Shown here: piece by piece, positions 19,962 through 27,851 of the stretch
Position numbering within the stretch: the stretch's first letter is position 1
Layout of the letters: every line of letters starts with the position of its first letter
Assembly: GCA_001788795.1 (NCBI GenBank)
Contig: MFXH01000001.1
Span: 44,525 to 108,524 of the forward strand
DNA: 64,000 bases
DNA from: Candidatus Peregrinibacteria bacterium RIFOXYA2_FULL_41_18
Lineage (GTDB): Bacteria; Patescibacteriota; Gracilibacteria; UBA1369; UBA12470
Reading direction: 5' to 3'
Translations under genes and position numbers: made by a program
Notes under the pieces: generated by a model
Database searches by the model: none
What the model was told of the DNA's origin: nothing
Seen by the model: only the letters and a program-made list of their open reading frames with translations

Positions 19962-20489
19962 ATGAAAACACGAATAATCGCCATTTTGACCGGCAACGGC
20001 AAAGGCAAAACAACCTCGGCAGTTGGTACAATAATTAGAGCTCTAGGACATGGACACCGCGTGCTTCTTTTACAGTTCATGAAGGAAACAGAATCCGGGG
20101 AAATTAAATTTTTAAAAACCTTAAGAAATCCCAACTTGAAAATAATCCAATCCGGAAGAGGATTTTTCAAAATAAAAGGAGATCATTCAACCGAAGAAAC
20201 ACACAAAAAATATGCAACTCTCGCAATAAAATTACTACAAAAGGAATTGAAATCATTCTCCCCTACCTTAACTGTTCTTGATGAAATAAACACTGCCTGT
20301 TCGCTCGGACTAACAGATGCAAAACAAGTAGTAGAATCTATCATGAAAAATCCAAAAACTCACTTCATACTAACCGGCCGAAACGCGCCGAAAGAGTTTC
20401 GCACTATCGCAAATCTCATAACTGAAATGAAAGAAGTAAAACATCCGTTCAACGAAGGAATTCACGCACAAGCGGGGATGGAATTTTAA
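19962..20489 (+). CDS. cobO: Cob(I)yrinic acid a,c-diamide adenosyltransferase
   Basis: 175 residues from the ATG at 19962. CobA/CobO/BtuR-type ATP:corrinoid adenosyltransferase, which adds the 5'-deoxyadenosyl group to cobalamin. The P-loop ILTGNGKGKTTSAVGT is at the very N-terminus, followed by HRVLLLQFMKE and LTVLDEINTACSLGL (Walker B region). The end IHAQAGMEF corresponds to the family's C-terminal QxGIEF. An in-frame ATG at 19926 lies inside the REP-like element and is rejected. No other B12 synthesis gene is present, so it probably activates scavenged corrinoid for NrdJ. Confidence 0.92.
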   Translation: MKTRIIAILTGNGKGKTTSAVGTIIRALGHGHRVLLLQFMKETESGEIKFLKTLRNPNLKIIQSGRGFFKIKGDHSTEETHKKYATLAIKLLQKELKSFSPTLTVLDEINTACSLGLTDAKQVVESIMKNPKTHFILTGRNAPKEFRTIANLITEMKEVKHPFNEGIHAQAGMEF

Positions 20490-20505
20490 TTATCAACTCA
20501 AAATT

Positions 20506-20573
20506 AAAGAAACGTTTTTGTCATGAACGACCTTGATTCTGATCACGGGAGAGAATGATAAAAACGTTTCTTT
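20506..20573. repeat. Long inverted repeat with paired AAACGTTT palindromes
   Basis: Arms of 19 bp (20506-20524 and 20555-20573) match with one mismatch, G.U-compatible in RNA, around a 30-bp loop. Each arm contains the palindrome AAACGTTT, centres 52 bp apart, close to five helical turns. It could be a terminator-like hairpin after cobO, though no T-run follows, or a paired operator for the small gene at 20635. Confidence 0.6.
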
Positions 20574-20634
20574 CGTGTAATAGAAGCGCTTTTTCGCATT
20601 GTACAAGTGTCCGCATATTCGTAATTCCTCCCCC

Positions 20635-20757
20635 ATGGCCAAGACACTTGCAACAACATTCTCAGTTCTACTCATCTCTGCAATCACAGCAGGATGTATC
20701 ATTAGCCTTTTCGCATTGGCAACCGCAGGAGCATCTTATGCACTCGCTTGCCAATAA
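20635..20757 (+). CDS. Small membrane peptide (40 residues)
   Basis: ATG, 40 codons, TAA. The peptide is almost wholly hydrophobic after MAKT, with one or two short membrane segments (res ~5-37) and three small-residue stretches. SAITAGC at res 15-21 resembles a lipobox but has Thr at -3, so lipidation is uncertain. It lies 45 bp before a clear lipoprotein gene in the same direction and is likely co-transcribed. No family recognised. Confidence 0.55.
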   Translation: MAKTLATTFSVLLISAITAGCIISLFALATAGASYALACQ

Positions 20758-20802
20758 TAATTTAAGCAGTAATATTCAAATAATATTACAAGACTTAAAC
20801 TT

Positions 20803-21312
20803 ATGAAAAAAACAGTTATCGCAATAGCACTCTTTGCAATTGGAAGCCTGACTTCAGGATGTAATTCAAACATCATTGAAGATTCAGAAGACAATACAAC
20901 AACGGATTTCACAAATACATCACCGTTAACAGTAATGAACCAAGAAGGCACCAAAGTTTATTACGAAGGATCAATAACCGTAAGTGGAAAATACCAAGAA
21001 TACACACCTGACTCATTTATGGGAGGCACCCTGTGTTTCTATCCTGACGACACAACGAAATACTTAATCCCAAGAAGCGATGAAGACAGAAGGAAAGCAT
21101 GGTTCTGCTTCGAAGATCAAGAATCAGCAAAAGAGTTGTTGGGAATTAATGACGCAGAAATTTTCGACGATACCACAATTGAATGTATAGAAGGACTTGC
21201 AACAATCGTAGTATCTGATTACACAGTCGATTTATTAGAAGCTGCCGTTTTTGATACGGCAAATTTAGGAAACATAGTTTCAAAAGAATTTTATTCAACA
21301 ACCTGTAAATAA
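20803..21312 (+). CDS. Putative lipoprotein (169 residues)
   Basis: A classical lipoprotein signal: MKK, hydrophobic core VIAIALFAIGS, and lipobox LTSGC with Cys20 as the expected lipidated residue. A Ser/Thr/Asp-rich tether of ~25 residues leads to a domain of ~120 residues with three further Cys (TLCFYP, AWFCFED, TIECIEG) plus one near the end (TTCK), possibly two disulfides. It would be membrane-attached and extracytoplasmic. The domain is not recognised. Confidence 0.8.
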   Translation: MKKTVIAIALFAIGSLTSGCNSNIIEDSEDNTTTDFTNTSPLTVMNQEGTKVYYEGSITVSGKYQEYTPDSFMGGTLCFYPDDTTKYLIPRSDEDRRKAWFCFEDQESAKELLGINDAEIFDDTTIECIEGLATIVVSDYTVDLLEAAVFDTANLGNIVSKEFYSTTCK

Positions 21313-21356
21313 AAGGGATCTTTTTTTTACATGGAAACAACTCTATAATACCCGCC

Positions 21357-21391
21357 GGTATTCGATATTCGGTATTCCTAATTCCATTCCC
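21357..21391 (+). repeat. Heptamer tract ending exactly at the trxB start
   Basis: GGTATTC, GATATTC, GGTATTC, CTAATTC, CATTCCC in exact register; the next base is the A of the trxB ATG. Confidence 0.85.
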
Positions 21392-22291
21392 ATGTACGAC
21401 CTAATCATAATCGGTGGCGGAGTCACAGGCTTAAGCGGCGCAATTTACGCAAAGAGATTCGGCCTAAACACACTCGTCTTAAGTGAATTTTTCGGCGGAA
21501 CGGTAACAAAAACACATCTGATAGAAAACTATCCGGGGTTCAAAAGCATTTCCGGATATGAACTGGCAGAAAACATAATTGAACATGCAAAATCCGTCGA
21601 AGCTGAAATGAAATCCGAACCTGCAACGGAAATAATAAAAGAATCTGGGAAATTTATCGTAAAAACTTCTCAAAACACATACGAATCGCGCACGGTACTT
21701 CTCGCAACGGGTACGCACCACAGAAAACTCGGAGTAAAAGGCGAAGAAGAGTTCGCAAACAAAGGCGTCTCTTATTGCGCAACTTGCGACGGACCATTTT
21801 TCCGAAATAAGGTTGTAGCAGTAGTCGGAGGCTCGGATTCAGCTGTAAAAGAATCCTTGATGCTCGCACAATTCGCAAGCAAGGTTTATATAATTTATAG
21901 AGGAGAAAGTGTCAGACCGGAACCGATCAATCGCCAGAGGATGGAAGCAACCCCGAAAATAGAAGTGATCACGAAAACGAATATCACGGAAATTATCGGC
22001 GACACGAAATTGAAAAAAGTTAAATTTGATACCGGCAAAGAACTTGAACTCGATGGACTCTTTATCGAAATCGGCAGAATCGCCGAGACGGATATAGCAA
22101 AACCTCTCGGAGTCGAAATGAACGAGAAAGGTGAAATTAAAATCGACCGCATGAGCAAAACAAATGTTGAAGGCTTCTATGCGGCAGGCGACGTCACAGA
22201 TTCAGACTGGAAACAAGCGATTGTCGGTGTTGCCGAAGGAGTAAAAGGGGCATTTAGCGCATACAATTATGTGAAGTCTGGAAAGAAGTAG
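21392..22291 (+). CDS. trxB: Thioredoxin reductase-like flavoprotein
   Basis: 299 residues, low-molecular-weight TrxR fold. FAD motif IIIGGGVTGLSGAIYAKRFG at the N-terminus, redox pair CATC (~res 130) in SYCATCDGPFF, second nucleotide motif VVGGSDSAVKESL, and C-terminal FAD motif GFYAAGDVTDSDWKQ. The NADPH 2'-phosphate motif HRRxxxR of classical TrxB is altered to YRGESVRP, so cofactor choice may differ. No thioredoxin gene is adjacent. It starts directly after a heptamer tract with no Shine-Dalgarno sequence. Confidence 0.88.
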   Translation: MYDLIIIGGGVTGLSGAIYAKRFGLNTLVLSEFFGGTVTKTHLIENYPGFKSISGYELAENIIEHAKSVEAEMKSEPATEIIKESGKFIVKTSQNTYESRTVLLATGTHHRKLGVKGEEEFANKGVSYCATCDGPFFRNKVVAVVGGSDSAVKESLMLAQFASKVYIIYRGESVRPEPINRQRMEATPKIEVITKTNITEIIGDTKLKKVKFDTGKELELDGLFIEIGRIAETDIAKPLGVEMNEKGEIKIDRMSKTNVEGFYAAGDVTDSDWKQAIVGVAEGVKGAFSAYNYVKSGKK

Positions 22292-22329
22292 AAGAAGTTG
22301 GAGAAGTGACATAGTTAAATCTCTCAGTC

Positions 22330-22378
22330 TTTAATCTTTAATCTTTTATCTTTTATCCCTTATCTCTTATCCCTCACC
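22330..22378 (+). repeat. Heptamer tract (TTTAATC to CCTTATC type)
   Basis: Seven consecutive units in exact register (two TTTAATC, two TTTTATC, CCTTATC, TCTTATC, CCTCACC), ending two bases before the ATG at 22381. The best-preserved tract in the window. Confidence 0.9.
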
Positions 22379-22380
22379 CC

Positions 22381-22893
22381 ATGCATGCCCTCTTTCTCAT
22401 CGCAAAAGAAAACTTCCGTGACGAAGAGCTTTTTGAACCGAAAAAAATCCTTGAAACTGCCGGAATCAAAACAACAATCACAAGCATTGAATCTGGCTTG
22501 GCAAAAGGAAGCCGCGGAGGGACGACGACAATCGATCTACCTATAAGAGATGTGCATATAGAAGATTACGATATATTAATCGCAATAGGAGGCCCAGGAT
22601 CACCTGCACTTGGCGATTACGAAGAAGTTCTGGATTTAATAAGAAAAGCTCACTCGCTCGGAAAACCGCTCGCCGCAATCTGCATAGCCCCTTACCTTCT
22701 TGCGAAAGCCGGCGTAATAACAGGTAAAAAAGCCACCTCTTTCCACGGCGAACCTGCCATAAGCGAATTTTCACGCCAAGGAGTAACAAGAATTCAACAA
22801 CCCGTCTTGCGAGATGGAAACTTGATTACAGCAGACGGCCCAATGTCGGCAAAAGACTTCGGACAAGAGATTATCAAGCTGTTAAGCGAGTAG
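22381..22893 (+). CDS. DJ-1/PfpI family protein
   Basis: 170 residues, single class-I-glutamine-amidotransferase-like domain. The nucleophile elbow is AAICIAPYLLAKAGV with the reactive Cys (~res 101), followed by GKKATSFHGEP. The conserved acidic residue region is near the N-terminus (FRDEELFEPKKIL), and the oxyanion-hole glycines are in AIGGPGSPAL. Family members include PfpI/YhbO-type stress proteins, deglycases and amidases; the exact activity cannot be told from sequence. Confidence 0.85.
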   Translation: MHALFLIAKENFRDEELFEPKKILETAGIKTTITSIESGLAKGSRGGTTTIDLPIRDVHIEDYDILIAIGGPGSPALGDYEEVLDLIRKAHSLGKPLAAICIAPYLLAKAGVITGKKATSFHGEPAISEFSRQGVTRIQQPVLRDGNLITADGPMSAKDFGQEIIKLLSE

Positions 22894-22923
22894 CCTCGTC
22901 AACTCGAAATAACTGCATATTTA

Positions 22924-22984
22924 TTGACCTTGCACCTCAAAAGGATTATTTATGCTAACCATCTAGCGCCTAATAAAGCGCTAG
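22924..22984 (+). promoter_or_regulatory. Candidate promoter and 7-bp stem-loop before nrnA
   Basis: TTGACC (22924-22929), 17 bp, TATTTA (22947-22952, weak), then a perfect hairpin CTAGCGC/GCGCTAG (22963-22969 with 22978-22984). The hairpin lacks a T-run, so it may be an operator or a leader element. Confidence 0.4.
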
Positions 22985-23012
22985 AGCCATCCAACCACCC
23001 ACTCTCTTCCAC

Positions 23013-23954
23013 ATGCAAAAATACATTCAAGAATTCGAACAGATAAAAAACCTCATACAAAGGTCTCAAAACATAGCGATTATATCTCATAAAGGACCTG
23101 ACGGAGATACTATAGGTTCAAACCTTGCGCTAAAAAACGCACTATCGAGCATGGGGAAAAACGCGACCTCTTTCGCTCATGATCCGATACCGCTACACTC
23201 AATCTTCTTAAAAGGCGCTGATGAATTCCGCACGGAATTCAACCCACAAGAATTCGACATGGTAATCGCAGTCGATTGCGGAGCAAGCTATATGATGAAA
23301 TACGAGTTCACGCACCCATACCTTATAAATATCGACCATCATCCATCAAACGATTTCTTCGGACTGATAAATGTTGTAGATCCTCAAATGGCGGCAACGG
23401 TAGCAATAATATATTTCTTACTCGAATATCTCGGAGGACAGATCACTCCGGAAATAGCAACATGCCTTATGAACGGACTTTATTCAGATACCGGAAGTTT
23501 CAGACATTCAAACACCAACTCTCTAACTCTGAAAATCGCCTCAAACCTTGTAGCAAAAGGCGCAGATTACAATAGGATTGTGAAGAACCAATTCCACTCA
23601 AACAGAGTCGAGCAATTGAAATTATGGGGACGAGTTCTCTCACGCGCTCGCCTAAACGACAAGGCTGCCGCAGTTTCAGCTGTAACAGAAAAAGATTTCG
23701 ACGAACTAAACGCAAACGCGGAAGATTTATCGGGAGTAATCGACTACCTGAACACAATTCCGGAAAGCAAATTCTGTGTATTACTGGCAGAAGACGGAAA
23801 TGGAAATATAAAAGGCTCATTCCGAACCCAAGATGAAAAAATCGACCTAACTCAAATAGCAGGATTATTCGGAGGCGGAGGCCACAAAAAAGCTGCCGGC
23901 TTCACAATACCGGGGAAACTGGAGCAAGAGGTAGTCTGGAAGATTAAAAAATAA
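23013..23954 (+). CDS. nrnA: DHH/DHHA1 phosphoesterase, NrnA-type nanoRNase/pAp phosphatase
   Basis: 313 residues. It degrades 2-5-nt RNAs and dephosphorylates pAp. DHH motifs are present: HKGPDGDTIGSNLAL (I), DCGASY (II), IDHHPSND (III, the DHH core) and LYSDTGSFRHSNT (IV). The DHHA1 substrate-binding end is FGGGGHKKAAGF. Metal ligands appear complete. The gene is alone, preceded by a small stem-loop. Confidence 0.92.
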   Translation: MQKYIQEFEQIKNLIQRSQNIAIISHKGPDGDTIGSNLALKNALSSMGKNATSFAHDPIPLHSIFLKGADEFRTEFNPQEFDMVIAVDCGASYMMKYEFTHPYLINIDHHPSNDFFGLINVVDPQMAATVAIIYFLLEYLGGQITPEIATCLMNGLYSDTGSFRHSNTNSLTLKIASNLVAKGADYNRIVKNQFHSNRVEQLKLWGRVLSRARLNDKAAAVSAVTEKDFDELNANAEDLSGVIDYLNTIPESKFCVLLAEDGNGNIKGSFRTQDEKIDLTQIAGLFGGGGHKKAAGFTIPGKLEQEVVWKIKK

Positions 23955-24027
23955 GTCGTAAGTCATAGGGCTTAAGACTTATTACTTTGTCACTTCTTCT
24001 ACTTCCCATACTTCTTTTTTCTTATTC

Positions 24028-24062
24028 TGCTGTCTGCTGTTTGCCGTCTGCTATCTACTCTG
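24028..24062. repeat. Heptamer tract (TGCTGTC type)
   Basis: TGCTGTC, TGCTGTT, TGCCGTC, TGCTATC, TACTCTG in register, preceded by a CTACTTC-type stretch at ~23990-24020. It fills most of the nrnA-pepA gap. Confidence 0.85.
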
Positions 24063-24099
24063 GTATCCTAAGCGCGTCACAATTTAACCGCTCTTTTTT

Positions 24100-25539
24100 A
24101 TGCGAATTACAATTGCCAAACAACCAAAAAAAACAGATACACTCGTCCTTCCGATAAAAGAAGGCGAACATCTCACTGGCAAACAAAAAAAAGCCCTCTC
24201 CAAGCAAACGATATTAGACATAGAGTCATCCATTAAAGAGAAATTATTCAAAGGAAAAGTCGGAGAACAATTACTTTTCAAAAACACAATAATAATAGGC
24301 ATAGGCGACAAGAAAAAAATCACAAAACACTCGCTAAAAAAATCTATAGGTAACATAAATGAACCTATAAAAAAGCTAAAAGCAACAAAAATCTCAATCG
24401 TACATGAAGACGCAAATGAATCCTTGTGGTTGGCTGCAAGCATCTTCATGAACGCTTACAAGTTTGACAAATATTTAAGCAAAAAAGACAAAAAACTCAC
24501 AGAAATCACAATCACGGGATCAACTCCTGAAAAAACCGAGATCGCAAAAATGCAAACTCTACTCGAATCAATTTACTACACAAGAGACCTCGTAAACTCC
24601 ACATCAAACGATATAGATCCAAACACTCTGGTAGAAGAAGCTAAGAAACTCGCAAAAGAAAATCCAGAAATAAAACTCACAATCCTGGACAGAAAAAAAC
24701 TCGAATCACTTGGATGCGGCGCAATCATATCCATCGGCCAATCAAGCACAAAAGGTCCGTACATAGTTATAATGGAATATTCATCAAGCGATGCAAAAAA
24801 TCCGGAACAACCGATAGCGATAGTAGGAAAAGGAATCACATTCGATACGGGAGGGCTTTATCTCAAACCTTCCGTTCACATGAACGACATGAAAATGGAT
24901 AAGGCCGGAGCCTGCACTGTTCTAGGACTATTCAAAACCTTTAAGGATCTCAAACCAAAAGGCAGAATTCTGGGAGTCATGGCAATCGCTGAAAATCTTA
25001 TCGGGAAAGAAGCGATCAGACCGGGAGACATCATAACGGCATACAATGGAAAAACTGTAGAAATACTAAATACTGACGGCGAAGGTCGCGTAGTTCTTGC
25101 AGATGCGGTTGCATATACGGAAAAGAACTACAAGCCATCAAAAATAATTTCAATCGCGACTCTCACTGGGGCGGCAATAGTATCTCTTGGATATGACATA
25201 ACTGCCGTACTTGGAACAGAAAAAGACCTGATCGGAAAAATCATCGAATCAGGTGAAGAGGTTGATGAAATGTGCTGGGAATTGCCTTTGTATCCCGACT
25301 ATTGCGAGAAGGTTAAAGGTAAAATTTCAGATCTGACAAATACAGGGAGAGACGCTCGCGCTCAAACGATCATGGGAGCAGCCTTCGTACAAGCATTCGC
25401 AGGCAAAACACCTTTCGCGCATCTAGATATCGCAGGAACAGCTTGGGCAAATGAACACAAAGCCGGATATCCGGCAGGAGGAACAGGTGTTGGGATCATG
25501 ATGCTGCAAAAATTCATCGAGAATATCTATTCACAATAG
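24100..25539 (+). CDS. pepA: Leucyl (cytosol) aminopeptidase, M17 family
   Basis: 479 residues, typical for M17, which removes N-terminal residues from peptides with a two-zinc centre. The C-terminal catalytic domain shows GKGITFDTGGLYLKP, DMKMDKAGACTVLG (Lys and Asp ligands) and the family signature NTDGEGRVVLADA. The N-terminal domain (res ~1-150) is divergent as usual. It is a hexamer in characterised members. The start lies 37 bp after a heptamer tract, no Shine-Dalgarno. Confidence 0.95.
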   Translation: MRITIAKQPKKTDTLVLPIKEGEHLTGKQKKALSKQTILDIESSIKEKLFKGKVGEQLLFKNTIIIGIGDKKKITKHSLKKSIGNINEPIKKLKATKISIVHEDANESLWLAASIFMNAYKFDKYLSKKDKKLTEITITGSTPEKTEIAKMQTLLESIYYTRDLVNSTSNDIDPNTLVEEAKKLAKENPEIKLTILDRKKLESLGCGAIISIGQSSTKGPYIVIMEYSSSDAKNPEQPIAIVGKGITFDTGGLYLKPSVHMNDMKMDKAGACTVLGLFKTFKDLKPKGRILGVMAIAENLIGKEAIRPGDIITAYNGKTVEILNTDGEGRVVLADAVAYTEKNYKPSKIISIATLTGAAIVSLGYDITAVLGTEKDLIGKIIESGEEVDEMCWELPLYPDYCEKVKGKISDLTNTGRDARAQTIMGAAFVQAFAGKTPFAHLDIAGTAWANEHKAGYPAGGTGVGIMMLQKFIENIYSQ

Positions 25540-25573
25540 AAGTATCACAATAATATAAAAATAAAAAAAAACC

Positions 25574-26890
25574 ATGCTCACCGGATTATTCGCCAAACTT
25601 CTACTCGCAATAATTTTCGGCGCAACAATAGGCCTTGAAAGAGGCGGCAGCCATCAGGGAAATGGCGCAATCGGCGGAATAAGAACATATTCGCTAATGG
25701 CCCTAACTGGAGCTTTATCGGGTGTGTTTTTGACAAACAACTACTCCCCTATTGCAATAACACTGTTCGGGGGATTTTTGGCGCTGTTAATTGCCTATTA
25801 CATAATAGGATCATGGAAATCAAAAGACCTAGGCGTAACAAGCGAACTATCTGCAATCACAACATTCCTTATCGGACTTCTATTAATACTCGAAATAATA
25901 CCTCTTCAGATCACAGTAGCGCTTTTTGTAATCTTAATATTTATTTTATCTTTAAAATCTCAAACCGAACAAATCGTTGCAGGCATTTCAAGAAAAGAAC
26001 TCAAATCATTCATCAGCTACGCAATAATCGCATTGGTAATTTTGCCATTTCTGCCTGATGTATCTTATAAACTGACCGATCTGCCGGTTTTACCGGATTT
26101 ATTAAACGGACTTGGAATCGACTTGGGCCAATTCAGCACGCTAGACCTAATCAACCCCAGGAAAATCTGGATGGTTGTAGTTCTTATAACAGGTATAGAT
26201 GTATTCGGTTATGTATTGGGAAGATTTGTTGGAAATAAAAAAAGCTTCGCGCTCACAAGCTTCATCGCGGGATTCGTCTCTTCGACATCCGCAACCCAAT
26301 CCCTCGCTCAAAAAAGCAAGAATTCAGGCTTCATAAACCACCTTATTGGTGCTGCGATTCTAGCCAACCTGGCAAGTTTCTTACAAATATTCTTATTGGT
26401 AGGCCCGTTAAATCCGAAATGGCTCATATCAATCGCGCCAAGCATCTTAATAATGATATTAACAGCAGGCTTAATCGCGATAATTTTATTCAAGAAAAAG
26501 GAGGCAAAAGCCACTGCAACAGTAGAAGAAAAAACAAAGGGCAAAATCTTCTCGCTCATGCCAGCACTCAAATTCGCAAGCATACTTATCGTAGTCAAAA
26601 TAGCGACGAAAATCTGTTTAATGCTATTCGGACAATCGGGCTTCGTAATAAGCTCGGTAATAGCTTCATTCGCCGGACTGGACGCAATCTTGGTAACACT
26701 TGCGGAAATGGCGGGCCATACCATCACGTACAAATTCGCCTTCCTCACTTTCCTGCTTGTTAACGCAACAAATCTGCTAAGCAAAACGATCTACTCTTAC
26801 ATACAAGGCAGCCGACAATTCGCCTTCAAGTTCATGATATCGGCAATCGCTATCATTGGGGCAAGTTCAATTTGGCTGTTTTTCATATAA
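25574..26890 (+). CDS. MgtC/SapB plus DUF4010 membrane protein
   Basis: 438 residues and about a dozen membrane helices. The N-terminal ~140 residues match the MgtC/SapB fold, including GATIGLERGG and GGIRTYSLMALTGAL. The rest matches DUF4010, with the conserved FVSSTSATQSLA and ATNLLSKTIYSY segments. Proteins of this fused type are common and of unknown function; MgtC itself is tied to Mg2+ and phosphate homeostasis. It follows pepA by 34 bp and may be co-transcribed. Confidence 0.85.
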   Translation: MLTGLFAKLLLAIIFGATIGLERGGSHQGNGAIGGIRTYSLMALTGALSGVFLTNNYSPIAITLFGGFLALLIAYYIIGSWKSKDLGVTSELSAITTFLIGLLLILEIIPLQITVALFVILIFILSLKSQTEQIVAGISRKELKSFISYAIIALVILPFLPDVSYKLTDLPVLPDLLNGLGIDLGQFSTLDLINPRKIWMVVVLITGIDVFGYVLGRFVGNKKSFALTSFIAGFVSSTSATQSLAQKSKNSGFINHLIGAAILANLASFLQIFLLVGPLNPKWLISIAPSILIMILTAGLIAIILFKKKEAKATATVEEKTKGKIFSLMPALKFASILIVVKIATKICLMLFGQSGFVISSVIASFAGLDAILVTLAEMAGHTITYKFAFLTFLLVNATNLLSKTIYSYIQGSRQFAFKFMISAIAIIGASSIWLFFI

Positions 26891-26954
26891 AAGCAAATAA
26901 GATTTCAAACTATATATAATAGCAACATATTCGAAGTGTTCGAATTCTGCTTTT

Positions 26955-27000
26955 ACCTATTAGTGATAGGTTGACAAAACCAACAAGTTCTTCATAATAA
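26955..27000 (+). promoter_or_regulatory. Consensus promoter with an adjoining 17-bp operator-like palindrome
   Basis: The palindrome ACCTAT-tagtg-ATAGGT (26955-26971) ends on the first base of -35 TTGACA (26971-26976). The -10 is TAATAA (26995-27000, spacer 18) or CATAAT (26993-26998, spacer 16). The palindrome core resembles tetO (CCTATCAGTGATAG). It lies 22 bp before the HTH gene and suggests autoregulation. Confidence 0.65.
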
Positions 27001-27021
27001 AGCCTTAATAATATTTAAATT

Positions 27022-27774
27022 ATGCCAAACTTGCAAAGACCTTCGAACTCGGAATCAGTCTCGCCATTAGGATTAGGCCAATACTCTGAATGGTTAACAA
27101 AATACGGTATTGAACCTGAAAGCTACAGAGATAGTCACGACCTTATAAAAAACCTTTTAAAAAAATTAAAATTATCAAGCGGACTTAATATACAAACATT
27201 AGCCGATACTACCGGTATACATAGAGATACCATCGCAAGATTTCTAACAGGCGGGAAGCTAACAAGAAGCCTGAAAGGCCGTTTATACGCAACAAGAGAT
27301 CCTCGATACACAAAACTGGCAGAAGCATTTGGATTAACAGGAGACGAGATAACAACATTCGTAAATTTTTGCGAAGCTGTACAGATAATTCAAAACAATC
27401 AGACCGTTACTGCCGAAAACCCCATATCAAGTGATGTCGAAACCCAAACTACGAGTACGCATAGCAAAATTATGACTCTTCTTTATGAAGCATCTATACA
27501 AGCTTCCAAAGATCCTGAAAACTGTACCGATGCCGTAACAAGAGCGCTTAGAAAATACATGGAATTAATCATAAGAAACCTACCGGCAAATCCGACAAAA
27601 ACAGACTTGATAAAAACTCATCATGGACTGTCTGGAACTCCGATAATTACGAATGAAACATTACCGGATTGGGCGGGAATACAAGAAGGCGATCATTGGA
27701 CTGTAAGAACTAATACATTGGATAAATTCATAGACCAAGTCACTGAATTAGCCTTCCAAGAATCTGGATCCTGA
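27022..27774 (+). CDS. Helix-turn-helix transcriptional regulator (250 residues)
   Basis: An N-terminal HTH of the XRE/lambda-repressor kind is visible at res ~40-100: NIQTLADTTGIHRDTIARFLTGG is the HTH pair, and YTKLAEAFGLTGDEITTFVNF completes the helical bundle. The C-terminal ~120 residues are mixed and unassigned; they could be a ligand or oligomerisation domain. The strong promoter with a palindrome on its -35 suggests self-control. A 15-bp-stem terminator follows. It ends in TGA. Confidence 0.7.
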   Translation: MPNLQRPSNSESVSPLGLGQYSEWLTKYGIEPESYRDSHDLIKNLLKKLKLSSGLNIQTLADTTGIHRDTIARFLTGGKLTRSLKGRLYATRDPRYTKLAEAFGLTGDEITTFVNFCEAVQIIQNNQTVTAENPISSDVETQTTSTHSKIMTLLYEASIQASKDPENCTDAVTRALRKYMELIIRNLPANPTKTDLIKTHHGLSGTPIITNETLPDWAGIQEGDHWTVRTNTLDKFIDQVTELAFQESGS

Positions 27775-27794
27775 GTTTCGGTTCTTGTTTATAT

Positions 27795-27835
27795 AAAATT
27801 AGCGCAAGGAATAAGTATTCCTTGCGCTAATTTTT
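27795..27835. terminator. Bidirectional intrinsic terminator
   Basis: A perfect 15-bp stem TTAGCGCAAGGAATA with its complement around a two-base gap (27799-27830), flanked by AAAA on the left and TTTTT on the right. It serves the HTH gene (+) and the convergent SLH gene (-). Confidence 0.9.
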
Positions 27836-27851
27836 AAATTTCAACTCTTAC

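Noticed and set aside
20493..20702. 69-residue minus-strand frame
   Set aside because: It crosses the inverted repeat and the small + gene and shows no family pattern.
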